Part shown: in pieces, positions 36,020 to 44,613 of the stretch
How the letters are laid out: every line of letters begins with the position of its first letter
How positions within the stretch are numbered: position 1 is the first letter of the stretch
Source: Acidisphaera sp. S103
Lineage (GTDB): Bacteria; Pseudomonadota; Alphaproteobacteria; Acetobacterales; Acetobacteraceae
DNA: 64,000 nucleotides
Assembly: GCF_009765975.1 (NCBI RefSeq)
Contig: NZ_LMUJ01000072.1
Coordinates: 11,838-75,837, forward strand
Reading direction: 5' to 3'
Notes under the pieces: model-generated
Database searches by the model: none
Told to the model about the DNA's origin: nothing
Seen by the model: only the letters and a program-made list of their open reading frames with translations
Made by a program: the position numbers and the translations under genes

Positions 36020-36130
36020 GTGTTCGTGCCGGCAAAAATCGTGGCAAAGCCGAAAATCATCGAATGGGGGCCGTATCATCAGCAACTGAACACCCGTATG
36101 GCGGCGCACGACATCGCGGCGATCGCGTCG
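36020..36130 (+). pseudogene. Short relic of a family-1 sugar-type binding protein
   Basis: About 35 codons read KIVAKPKIIEWGPYHQQLNT then RMAAHDIAAIAS. This matches the early WGxYHQQLNTRMAAGDxPD region of family-1 extracellular binding proteins. Nothing before or after continues the match, so it is a gene scrap. The rest of 35902-36293 shows no feature. Confidence 0.4.
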
Positions 36131-36293
36131 CTATCCCAGCTTCCACCTCGCAAACCCCGATCACCTGGTCGCATTGGAATCGTAACGAGTCCAGCCGGTT
36201 CGCATGCTCCCGCAATCGAAGGCCGGCCGTCCCATGGACCCCCAAGATTATTAAGGGCAGCCTGGGTGCCAGAAAAATCGGGAGTCGTCCAAA

Positions 36294-37510
36294 ATGATCC
36301 GCCGCCGCACCTTGCTTTCGGCTGCCGCCGCCTTGCCGCTGCGCAGCGCCTACGGCCAAAGCAGCCACACCATTCGTATCGGCGTACTCACCGACCTCAA
36401 CGGCCCCAACTCCGCGTCCAATGGCCCTGGTTCGGTGATCGCCACGCAACTCGCCGCGGAAGACTTCATGGCGACGCACCCGGGCATAAAAGTCGAGGTT
36501 CTGTCGGCCGACTACCAATCGAAGCCCGATCTTGCCGTGTCGGTCGCGCGCGATTGGTTCGATCGCCAGGGAGTCGACATCGTCTCCAATATCAATAATT
36601 CCGCCGCTGCACTGGCGATCGCCAACCTGGTCAAGGAGAAGGATAAGGTCGCGCTGTTCACCAGTCCTGCCAGTTCGGCGCTGACGGGCTCCGCCTGCGG
36701 CCCCAACCACGTGCATTGGACCCATGACACCTGGGCGGCCGGCAAAGTCACCGGCGGCGCGCTGGTAGCGCAGGGCGGCGCCAGTTGGTATTTTGTCGCT
36801 GCCGATTATGCGTTCGGCCACCAACTCGCGACCGATACCGCTGGGTTCGTCGCCGAGGCGGGCGGCAAAGTGCTGGGTACCGTATTTACCCCATTTCCGG
36901 AAACCACCGACTTTTCATCCTTCCTGGTGCAGGCTTCTTCCTCCGGCGCCAAGGTCATTGGCCTCGCGAACAGCGGCATCGACACCGTGAATTGCGTGAA
37001 ACAGGCGCACGAATTCGGGCTGACCGCGAAAGGCACTCAATTGGCGGCCTTGCTGATGATGCTGCCGGACCTGCACGGCGAGGGCTGGAGACCGCGCAGG
37101 GACTGTTCCTGTCTGAAGCATTCTATTGGGACCTGAACGAAGGCACACGCGCCTATGGCAAGCGCTACAGCGCGCGGGCGAACGGCTGGATGCCATCAAT
37201 GGTCCAGGCGGGTGATTATGCCGCCAACACCCACTGCCTGAAGGCGATTGCGGCACTGGGGATCGAAAACGCGCACAGTGGACGTGCCATTGTGCAGCAG
37301 ATGAAGGCGATGCCGACCGACGATCCGCTCTTCGGCAAAGGCACCGTCCGGGCCGACGGCCGTGTGCTGCACCCGATGTATCTATTCCAGGTGAAGTCAC
37401 CCTCCGAGAGTCGCTACGATTGGGACTACTACAAGGTGTTGCGCACGATCGGCGGCGACGAAGCGTTCCGGCCACTTGCTGACGGGCACTGTCCAATCGT
37501 GCACACGTGA
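36294..37510 (+). pseudogene. Branched-chain-amino-acid-type binding protein, frameshifted
   Basis: A Peripla_BP_6 binding protein with signal MIRRRTLLSAAAALPLRSAY, then HTIRIGVLTDLNGPNSASNG and GGASWYFVAADYAFGHQLAT. The frame breaks near 37085: the first frame ends soon after MLPDLHGEG, and the match resumes one frame over with LETAQGLFLSEAFYWDLNEG to the end at 37510. One base gained or lost in a G-rich stretch explains it. Either a recent pseudogene or a sequencing error; otherwise full length (about 400 residues). No permease or ATPase is adjacent. Confidence 0.75.
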
Positions 37511-37589
37511 ATGGCTCCGGCGCGGAGGCAGTCCGTCAGTCTCGGCCGCTCTATCGAGCGGAAGCCTATCAGAAGCCGCAGGTAATTTT

Positions 37590-38235
37590 AGGGGCATTGT
37601 CACCTTAACCCAAGGCGGACAGTGTGGGGACCAGGATTATCCGGCGGTGCCGGTTGTGCTGCGTTCTCGGTGCTCGTTTCCTGATGCAGACATTGAAGAC
37701 GTTCGACCGGAGCTCGTGATGCCAGCGAATGCGAGGTGGCGTCGGCGGAGGCAGAAGTGGCCGTAAATGAGGGCGCAGGCAAGGAGAAAGCCCTGAGCTT
37801 GCCGGGACAATTTGAAGTGCTGCATCTGCCGCTCTCGTCGTCATGTCGATCAACGTGAGTCCTCGGCCCGACCATTGAGATACTGGCTGTGTGGATGTTC
37901 GACGCCAGGAAGCATTTGACTCTGAGTGACGCTGTAGCTGCGCAACTTGTCGGCCACAGTTGCCCCCCGGCTCATATTGCAAACCCGTCAGCGGCCGCTT
38001 GAACATACGCTTGGCCACCTGGGCATCGCGCCGGGCCTGAACCGGTATGTCGAGTACGACGCCATCCTGATCGACGGCGCGCCAGAGGTAATGCTCCACG
38101 CTCAGGATGCGGATGAAGACTTCATCCATGTGCCACTTGTCGCCAGTCCGGGGCCGGGGCCGTTGTAGGCGGTCGGCGAAGCTGGCGGCGAATTTCCTAC
38201 ACCAGCGACGGACAGTCTCGTAGGAGGCAGCGACA
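37590..38235 (-). mobile_element. IS6-family remnant, second type
   Basis: Minus-strand pieces of an IS6-type transposase: YETVRRWCRKFAASFADRLQ, DKWHMDEVFIRILSVEHYLW, RAVDQDGVVLDIPVQARRDA, then, after frame changes, MQHFKLSRQAQGFLLACALI. The catalytic aspartate region (DEVF...DQDG) is kept, but the N-terminal zinc finger is missing and the middle is frameshifted. It abuts the MFS gene on its right. Inactive. Confidence 0.7.
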
Positions 38236-38284
38236 CCGCTTTACGCTCTGTTCGAATTTGGCCGATCATCTCTCCCGTCGGTGG

Positions 38285-39619
38285 TCAATCGATGGCCGCC
38301 TGATCCACCGGCAGGCTGACTTCGTGAATGCGGGCCACGAAATGCAGTGCAACGATCAACAACGACGCAACCACGAAGAAGCCGGACATGGCGACGAAGC
38401 CCAGCGTGAAACTGCCGGTCAGTTCTCGCGTCCAGCCAACGATAAACGGGCCGACCAGTCCGCCGCAGTTGCCGACCGAAATGATCATGGCGATGCCCGC
38501 CGCCGCCGCCCGCCCGGTCAGGAAGGACGGCGGGATCGCCCAGAACGTGCCGAAGAAACAAAAAATCCCGGTCACACCGATGGTCAACGCAACGAGAGAC
38601 AACGAGGCCGAAGCGAAGGCAGCACTGGCTGCCAATCCCGCGGCGGCCACCAGTCCGGCACCGGCGACGTGCCATGTGCGTTCCTGCATGCGATCGGAAT
38701 GACGCCCCCACAGGATCATGCCGATCGACCCGCACAGGAATGGGATGGCAGTAACAAAGCCGACCTGCAGATTGGTCAGGCCAAAGCCCTTGACCAGTTG
38801 CGGAATCCAGATGCCGATCCCCTGGTTGCCGACGATGTAGCAGAAATTGATGGCGCACAGCGTGATGACCCTGCCATTGGTCAGCACCTGGGCGACAGTG
38901 AAGCTCTGCCGCCGTTCCATCGCTTCGCTTTCGCGTGCCAGCACCCCCTGCAGCCAGTCGCGTTCAGCCCCGGTCAGCCACGCCGCCTGCCCTGGCCGAT
39001 CGGTCAGCACGAACAGGCACATCACGCCTAGGATGATGGCAGGGCTGCCCTCAATGATGAACAGCCATTGCCAGCCATGCAGGCCCCAAATCCCCTCCAT
39101 CCCCAGCAGCGCTCCGGAAATCGGTGATCCGATCACCACGCTGATCGGTATTGCCACCAGGAACGCGACCATCGCCTTCGCCCGCCAGACCGCCGGAAAC
39201 CACAGCGTCAGGTAGTAGACGATGCCCGGCACAAAGCCGGCCTCGGCGACGCCCAGGATGAAGCGCGCCGCATAGAAATTGTAGGCGTTGGTCACCAGGA
39301 ACGTGCCCATCGACACCAGGCCCCAGGTGATCATGATACGGGCGATCCATATGCGCGCGCCAAAGCGATGCATGGCGAGGTTGCTGGGAATCTCGCAGCA
39401 GACGTACCCGGCGGAGAAAATGCCGAACCCCAGCCCCAGTGCGGCGGAGCCCAGGCCGATATCCTTGGCCATGGTCAGCGAGGCGACACCGACATTCACC
39501 CTATCCAGCGAACTAACGACGTAGCTACAGAACAGGAATGGAACCAGCCGCCATAATAGCTTGCGGAACAGCGCATCCTGCATAGCCGGTCCGAAGCCGG
39601 CGGCCGGCGCTGCGCTCAT
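38285..39619 (-). CDS. MFS transporter, anion:cation symporter type
   Basis: A 444-residue major-facilitator protein with about 12 membrane segments. Early motifs are LDRVNVGVASLTMAKDIGLG in the first segment and FGARIWIARIMITWGLVSMG; later AEAGFVPGIVYYLTLWFPAV is typical of the ACS family, which imports organic anions such as phthalate, tartrate or hexuronates. It overlaps the FAD-oxidoreductase gene by four bases (ATGA). Substrate likely the compound oxidised by that enzyme. Confidence 0.87.
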   Translation of the reverse strand: MSAAPAAGFGPAMQDALFRKLLWRLVPFLFCSYVVSSLDRVNVGVASLTMAKDIGLGSAALGLGFGIFSAGYVCCEIPSNLAMHRFGARIWIARIMITWGLVSMGTFLVTNAYNFYAARFILGVAEAGFVPGIVYYLTLWFPAVWRAKAMVAFLVAIPISVVIGSPISGALLGMEGIWGLHGWQWLFIIEGSPAIILGVMCLFVLTDRPGQAAWLTGAERDWLQGVLARESEAMERRQSFTVAQVLTNGRVITLCAINFCYIVGNQGIGIWIPQLVKGFGLTNLQVGFVTAIPFLCGSIGMILWGRHSDRMQERTWHVAGAGLVAAAGLAASAAFASASLSLVALTIGVTGIFCFFGTFWAIPPSFLTGRAAAAGIAMIISVGNCGGLVGPFIVGWTRELTGSFTLGFVAMSGFFVVASLLIVALHFVARIHEVSLPVDQAAID

Positions 39620-41235
39620 GTGCCGGTCCCTCGATTGGTCTGCGCCATATCGCGCGCGGCGATCAACCCGAACGTCATCGCGGAGGCAAGCGAAAATCCC
39701 GTCTGATAACCAGACCCGGTTTCAGTCCGAGCGGCAGCGTTGCCAATCGCGTACAGCCCGGGGATCGGCATGCCGCGCACATGCAGGACCCGCGCGCGCT
39801 GGTCGGCCAGAACGCCTGCCGAGGCCAGCGAGGTCGGATGCAGCTCGATGCCGTAAAACGGCGCCTGCTCGATGGGACCAAGCGTGGCGCCGGGCGCGAA
39901 TCGGGTCAGGCCGCGCGCCGTCTCGCCGCGATGGAACGCGCTATCGGTACCCTGGCGAGCGTCCGCGTTGAAGCGGTCCACGGTCGCCTGCAACCCGGCC
40001 GGGTCAATCCCCAGGGCCTCAGCCACGGCACTCAATGTTGAACCGCTGGCGACCCACGACGGAATGGGCGCACCCGGCTTGCGACCGGCGAAGGAGTGGC
40101 CGCGTGCGTACTGGGCATCGAAGATGAGGAAGCAGGGCAGGTTCGGCTGCTCGCGCGTGTCGACATCGAACACACGCAGACTAGGTGCCGCAGCCTGAAA
40201 GAAAGTCTCGTCAGTGAAACGGCGTCCATAGCGGTTAACCACCATGGTATGTCTCGCTGTCAGTTCCTGAGTGCCCGACAGGCGGCAGGGTGCGTTGCCG
40301 CCGGTCGGCGCATCATCGGGGTTACGGAATCCCATGAACACCGACAGATTATTGCCGATCACCCGCACGGCGGCACCGATCTCGGTGGCCATGACCAGGC
40401 CGTCGCCGGTGACGGAATCGGGAAACATCGACTGAAAACCCGGCAAGGCCTCGTAATTGGCGACCAGGTCGGGGTTGGACTCGTAACCGCCGCAGGCGAT
40501 CGCGACGCCACGCCGAACCTCGATCCGCTCGCCGGCAGTGGTGACTACGCCGGTGACGCGGCCGTTTTCAGTGGTCAGGCGCTCGACCGCGGCGCCGGTA
40601 CGGATCCCGACACCCCGAGCCGCCGCAAGCCGCACGAACCAGGCGACCAGACCGGCGCCGAAACCACGCAAATCTTGCCCCTCATGCTCTGTCAACAGCG
40701 TCTCGTCCCAGGCGGCCAAGTTGTTCGGCCCTCCGAGTTTCATCATTGCGTTGCCGCTATGGCGGAACAACCGGCCAGCCGGCAGCAACACGCGATCCCG
40801 GTATTCACCCAGATCGGCACCAGCGATCGGTGGCGTGTCGACGATCCGGCCGCCGGCCTTCGCGCCGGGCGCCATGCCGTAATGGTCGATGCGCTGCGTC
40901 AACTGAAACGGGATTCCACACGCTTCGAAGAATTTCAGCGCTTCCGGCGCCTCCTCAACGAAAGTCCGCATGCGGCCAGCATCGAGCCCGCCCGCACCGA
41001 CATAACGCAGGTAATCGATCACCTCCGCCGGACTGTCGCTGCCGCCGGCCGCGGCGTTGAGGTGATTGGCCCCGACCCAAAGCGCACCGGCCGAAATCGC
41101 AGTCCCACCACCGAGTTTCTCGGCCTTTTCCAGCACCAGGCAGGACAGCCCGAGTTCGGCGGATGCGACAGCGCATGCCATGCCGGCGGCCCCCGATCCG
41201 ATCACCACGACATCATATTTTTCGTTTTCCGGCAT
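39616..41235 (-). CDS. FAD-dependent oxidoreductase, ketosteroid-dehydrogenase/FccA-like
   Basis: A 539-residue flavoprotein with an FAD motif VVVIGSGAAGMACAVASAEL at the N-terminus, GGGTAISAGALWVGANHL, VAIACGGYESNPDLVANYEA, and a C-terminal GLYAIGNAAARTETGSGYQT. This belongs to the flavocytochrome-c/3-ketosteroid-Delta1-dehydrogenase superfamily. No haem-binding motif or signal peptide is seen, so it is probably soluble. It follows the binding-protein gene by 31 bases and overlaps the MFS gene. Substrate unknown. Confidence 0.83.
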   Translation of the reverse strand: MPENEKYDVVVIGSGAAGMACAVASAELGLSCLVLEKAEKLGGGTAISAGALWVGANHLNAAAGGSDSPAEVIDYLRYVGAGGLDAGRMRTFVEEAPEALKFFEACGIPFQLTQRIDHYGMAPGAKAGGRIVDTPPIAGADLGEYRDRVLLPAGRLFRHSGNAMMKLGGPNNLAAWDETLLTEHEGQDLRGFGAGLVAWFVRLAAARGVGIRTGAAVERLTTENGRVTGVVTTAGERIEVRRGVAIACGGYESNPDLVANYEALPGFQSMFPDSVTGDGLVMATEIGAAVRVIGNNLSVFMGFRNPDDAPTGGNAPCRLSGTQELTARHTMVVNRYGRRFTDETFFQAAAPSLRVFDVDTREQPNLPCFLIFDAQYARGHSFAGRKPGAPIPSWVASGSTLSAVAEALGIDPAGLQATVDRFNADARQGTDSAFHRGETARGLTRFAPGATLGPIEQAPFYGIELHPTSLASAGVLADQRARVLHVRGMPIPGLYAIGNAAARTETGSGYQTGFSLASAMTFGLIAARDMAQTNRGTGT

Positions 41236-41266
41236 GTGTTTCCCCCAGCGTTTCGACCGCGACGCT

Positions 41267-42817
41267 TTAGCGCGGAAGGTAATTCGTGGTGCAGTTCTGA
41301 TGGTTCAGCGCCTGGAAAAACCGCGATTCCGGCGCGATCAACGACGCCGGCACATGGCGATTTGCGACCATTACCTGATGACCTTCCGCAATGAACACAG
41401 ACGAGCCGAAATCCACCAGCCAGGACTGCAAATCATCAAACCGCTCGCGCTTACGATCGCGGTCGCACTCGCACAGCAACGCACCAAACCGCTCGACCGC
41501 ACCCGGGTTCTTCTTCCACCTGGGACGCCAGTTACCGACATTCGTCGGGCCGCCCGGCAGCGGGAACACCGGGTTCATCGCGGCATAATCGTGCGCCAGA
41601 TCGTAGAACGGTTCAGACAGATTGTGAGCGCATTCGGTGCGTAGAAACAACGGTGGCAGCCAACCATCCGGCATGCCGTTGATGTCGCGCATCACCAGTT
41701 CGATGCCGGCCTGACGCCAGGCCGCCGCGATGATCTCCGCGATCCGTACGTTGTACGGCCGGCGTGGATCGACGTAGAAATCGCTCGCCAGGCCGCTGCC
41801 AAATCCCGCCTCCTTCAGCAGCGTCCGGGCCTTGGCAATGTCTTGGTCAAAGCGCCAACCGGCACCGGAATACCATTGGCTAAACCCCTTCACCGGGCTA
41901 CGCCACGGCCGAGCCTGGCCCAACATGCCGTCGGCCATGATCTGCTCGACCGGGGTTGCGAAGGCCAGCGCCTGGCGGACCCGCGCATCGTCGAATGGTG
42001 CGGCAGTGAAATCGATCTCCACCGAGTTATGCCCCGCCCAGGTCCGCAGCACGGTCAGGTCGTCACGCTTCAGCAACGCCACCGCCTCATCAGGCATCAG
42101 GCCGGCCAACACCACGGGCCGATTCTCATCCAGCATACGGATCGCTTCGGCGCGTGAGCCTACCTTTTGCACCTCGACCGCACCCGCCTCTGGCGCCCCC
42201 ATCCAGTACTCGTTGCGGCCGGAGAAGCACAACCGATCGGCATCCATGGACGTCAGCTCATAAGCACCAAAACCAGCGACATGGCTATTCAGCCACTCAA
42301 TACCCCAAGGATCCTCTGCCGAACTGCCGGCTTGGATTGCTGTCGAATCGACCATGTTGGGCGACACGGAAATCAGCCAGTTGGGAAAATGCGGATACGG
42401 ACTGCGCAGGTGAAACCGCAACCGATGCCGGTCGAGGATCTCCACCTGGGTCACACCGACCACCTCGCGCCAGCGCCAGCACGCCATGACGCCCTGTGCG
42501 GTGACTTTTTCGAACACCCAGGCGATGTCCTCGGCACACCATTCGTTGCCGGCATGGCTGCGGATGCCGGGACGCAGGCTTACGATCCAGTCGCCGTTCG
42601 CCTGCTCCTCCCACGCGGTCGCAAGCCGCGGCTGCATCATGTCATAGCGCGGCTCCATCACGCCGTCGCGTCCCGTGGATACGCCCGGTGCTGCCAGCGA
42701 GTCGTAGCTGAGTGCCAAATTCATATATAGATCGGGCGCAAAGATGTAGTTGGGATCGTCGTTATCCAGCTTCTGGCGGATCGTGCCAACTGGAACGATC
42801 ACGGGCTGTGTGCTCAT
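41267..42817 (-). CDS. Family-5 solute-binding protein lacking a signal peptide
   Basis: A 516-residue SBP_bac_5 protein: PRLATAWEEQANGDWIVSLR, VKGFSQWYSGAGWRFDQDIA and AFATPVEQIMADGMLGQARP are recognisable. The N-terminus MSTQPVIVPVGTIRQKLDND goes straight into the first domain with no hydrophobic leader, and no better upstream start with a leader is visible. It may have lost its leader or may act in the cytoplasm. No ABC permease is adjacent; it lies upstream of the FAD-oxidoreductase and MFS genes in one operon. Confidence 0.8.
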   Translation of the reverse strand: MSTQPVIVPVGTIRQKLDNDDPNYIFAPDLYMNLALSYDSLAAPGVSTGRDGVMEPRYDMMQPRLATAWEEQANGDWIVSLRPGIRSHAGNEWCAEDIAWVFEKVTAQGVMACWRWREVVGVTQVEILDRHRLRFHLRSPYPHFPNWLISVSPNMVDSTAIQAGSSAEDPWGIEWLNSHVAGFGAYELTSMDADRLCFSGRNEYWMGAPEAGAVEVQKVGSRAEAIRMLDENRPVVLAGLMPDEAVALLKRDDLTVLRTWAGHNSVEIDFTAAPFDDARVRQALAFATPVEQIMADGMLGQARPWRSPVKGFSQWYSGAGWRFDQDIAKARTLLKEAGFGSGLASDFYVDPRRPYNVRIAEIIAAAWRQAGIELVMRDINGMPDGWLPPLFLRTECAHNLSEPFYDLAHDYAAMNPVFPLPGGPTNVGNWRPRWKKNPGAVERFGALLCECDRDRKRERFDDLQSWLVDFGSSVFIAEGHQVMVANRHVPASLIAPESRFFQALNHQNCTTNYLPR

Positions 42818-43027
42818 GGATGGGTAGCCTTGATGTGTGTATTGGATCCGGGTCCGCGGACGTTGGCAGAGATCCCTGGGCGTTCGTTGACGACCGTGAA
42901 TCTATCGGCATTTCGCCGGATTGGCCAATAGCGGGCGGCACGACGCTGACATTGCACTGAACGGCGACATAGGACGCGCTTCGCCGCAAGCGCCTGGTGC
43001 GACGCACCACAGTAGGCGAGGTGCGGA

Positions 43028-43175
43028 CAGAACCTGTCCGACGAGATGCTGTGCGAGCGGTGACTGAAGAACCCCTATTACCAGTTGCTCCGCGGCGAGG
43101 ACTTCTTCTGCTACAGGCTGCCGTTCGATCGGTCCTCGATGACCGGCTGGCGCCCGCGCAAACCCAATATCGATG
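43028..43175 (+). pseudogene. IS5-type transposase fragment with in-frame stop
   Basis: About 49 codons reading QNLSDEMLCER, a TGA stop, then LKNPYYQLLRGEDFFCYRLP and FDRSSMTGWR. This matches the LSDExLCERWxENPYFQxFxGExFF...PFDRSSLTRWR block of IS5-family transposases. Nothing else of the element remains. The rest of 42818-43182 holds no recognised feature. Confidence 0.7.
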
Positions 43176-43182
43176 CGCCGCG

Positions 43183-43890
43183 TCAGTCGGTCGCGTTCTC
43201 CGCGATCCGCAGGATCTCCGACGTGTCTCGAATAGTAAGATGCTGATTGTGGCTCGTCAGCAGCCGCGCTTTTTCCCAGCCTGTCAGGATGCGGCTGGCG
43301 GTGTGAAGCGTCGTGCCGGCAATGTCAGCCAGATCTCTTCGCCGCAACGGGAACCCGATTACCGTGCCATCGACGGTGCTGTGCCCGGCTTGGCGCGCGA
43401 GCCGCAGTAACGCGTGGGCGACGCGCCGCTCCGCACGCTGCGTGGCGAGTTCGCGAACGCGGTCTTGCGCCTCCTGCAGGCGCTTGCCGATGATAAGGAT
43501 AACGTTAATGGCGATTTGCGGATAGCGGGCCATTAGCCTCATCAGTTCGTCCTCGCTCCAACTCGCTTCCGTGGTCTCGGCGAGGGTGATGGCGTCGGCC
43601 GGATAGCGTTTGTCTGTGAAGAGCGCGACCGTCCCGAACATCTCGGCAGGGCCGATGAAGCGGATCACGACCTGGGCGCCGTCGCTGCCTGATTGAGTTA
43701 TCCGGACGCTACCTTCGATGACGGCGTGAGCGCGAACGTTGTCATCGCCCTGGTTGAAGATGCACATATCCTTGGGCACGCGACGCACGCGCGCGCAGGT
43801 CGCCGCCGTTTCGAGGGCGGCGGGCGGCAGTTCCCGAAATAGGTCCATCGCAGCCAGTGTTTGCGGAGGCATCTGGGCATCTCTGATCAT
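43183..43890 (-). CDS. Crp/Fnr-family regulator, NnrR-like
   Basis: A 235-residue regulator. The N-terminal half is a cyclic-nucleotide-type sensor domain (CIFNQGDDNVRAHAVIEGSV; FIGPAEMFGTVALF), followed by a dimer helix and a C-terminal winged helix with RRRDLADIAGTTLHTASRIL. It lacks the N-terminal cysteines of Fnr, so it does not carry that Fe-S cluster. It is divergent from a nitric-oxide-reductase operon with a Crp/Fnr-type palindrome between them, which suggests an NO-responsive NnrR/Dnr-like role. That role is inferred from context. Confidence 0.83.
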   Translation of the reverse strand: MIRDAQMPPQTLAAMDLFRELPPAALETAATCARVRRVPKDMCIFNQGDDNVRAHAVIEGSVRITQSGSDGAQVVIRFIGPAEMFGTVALFTDKRYPADAITLAETTEASWSEDELMRLMARYPQIAINVILIIGKRLQEAQDRVRELATQRAERRVAHALLRLARQAGHSTVDGTVIGFPLRRRDLADIAGTTLHTASRILTGWEKARLLTSHNQHLTIRDTSEILRIAENATD

Positions 43891-43930
43891 GTGGAGACCT
43901 TACCCGCTGATCTGGAATAAGAGCAGCAGT

Positions 43931-43944
43931 TTGCTCCAGCGCAA
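43931..43944. promoter_or_regulatory. NnrR/Fnr-type operator candidate
   Basis: TTGCTCCAGCGCAA is a symmetric box with TTGC and GCAA arms; with the flanking bases the perfect arms are GTTTGC and GCAAAC around six bases. This has the spacing of Crp/Fnr-family sites (TTGxx-N4-xxCAA). It lies about 40 bases from the regulator start and about 115 bases before the membrane-protein gene, so it could control both. Confidence 0.55.
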
Positions 43945-44059
43945 ACACATCGGGTCAGCAGCGTCGTAAATTTCTTTGGAAAAGCTGGAGGCAAACCTAT
44001 GGAATCGCGGGTTCGCAGTGCCAAAGCGGGTGATCCTCTCCCTTTGGGGCGGGTGCGGG

Positions 44060-44539
44060 ATGATGGATGACGTCATTGTCGCCCGCTCGTTGCATGTGCT
44101 GGCCGTCGTAATCTGGATCGGCGGCGTCGCGATGGCGACGACGGTGGCGCTGCCGGCGGTTCGCCATGGCGATCTTGGGTCCGACAAGTTCCAAGCTTTT
44201 CAGGCCTTCGAACATCGCTTCGCCTGGCAGGCTCGCACGGCAATTGTCTTGGTCGGGTTGACCGGCTTCTACATGACGTGGCGGCTCGATCTGTGGGATC
44301 GCTTCCGCACCGTCGGCTTCTGGTGGATGCACGCGATGGTCTGCTTGTGGCTGTTGTTCGCCTTCGTCCTGTTCATCGCCGAGCCATTCATTCTGCACCG
44401 CCGTTTCCGCCTCTGGGCGACAGCGCAGCCGGAGGTCGCCTTCGCCCGGCTGCACCGGGCGCACTGGTTGCTGCTGGCGCTGAGCGTGGTGACGATCCTG
44501 GGCGCGGTGGCAGGCAGCCAGGGATGGTCGATCTTTTGA
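44060..44539 (+). CDS. Small four-helix membrane protein of the NO-reductase operon
   Basis: About 160 residues starting MMDDVIVARSLHVLAVVIWI, with four hydrophobic segments (about residues 10-30, 50-70, 85-105, 135-155). Helix one carries H11 in SLHVLAVVIWIGG, a pattern like CopD-type or haem-binding small membrane proteins found next to norB genes. It ends 74 bases before the NO-reductase gene. Start chosen at the double ATG after a G-rich stretch. It may help assemble the reductase or bring quinol-derived electrons; not established. Confidence 0.65.
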   Translation: MMDDVIVARSLHVLAVVIWIGGVAMATTVALPAVRHGDLGSDKFQAFQAFEHRFAWQARTAIVLVGLTGFYMTWRLDLWDRFRTVGFWWMHAMVCLWLLFAFVLFIAEPFILHRRFRLWATAQPEVAFARLHRAHWLLLALSVVTILGAVAGSQGWSIF

Positions 44540-44542
44540 ATA

Positions 44543-44560
44543 CCGGCCACGAGTGGCCGG
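44543..44560. promoter_or_regulatory. Hairpin between membrane-protein gene and norZ
   Basis: CCGGCCAC and GTGGCCGG pair perfectly across a 2-base centre, directly after the stop codon at 44539. No T run follows. It may partly terminate the transcript or act as a stability stem between the two genes. Confidence 0.4.
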
Positions 44561-44613
44561 CCGGCAAATGCGTGGGGAGAGCGGACCATGGATTTTGAGC
44601 AAGGGCTGACATC

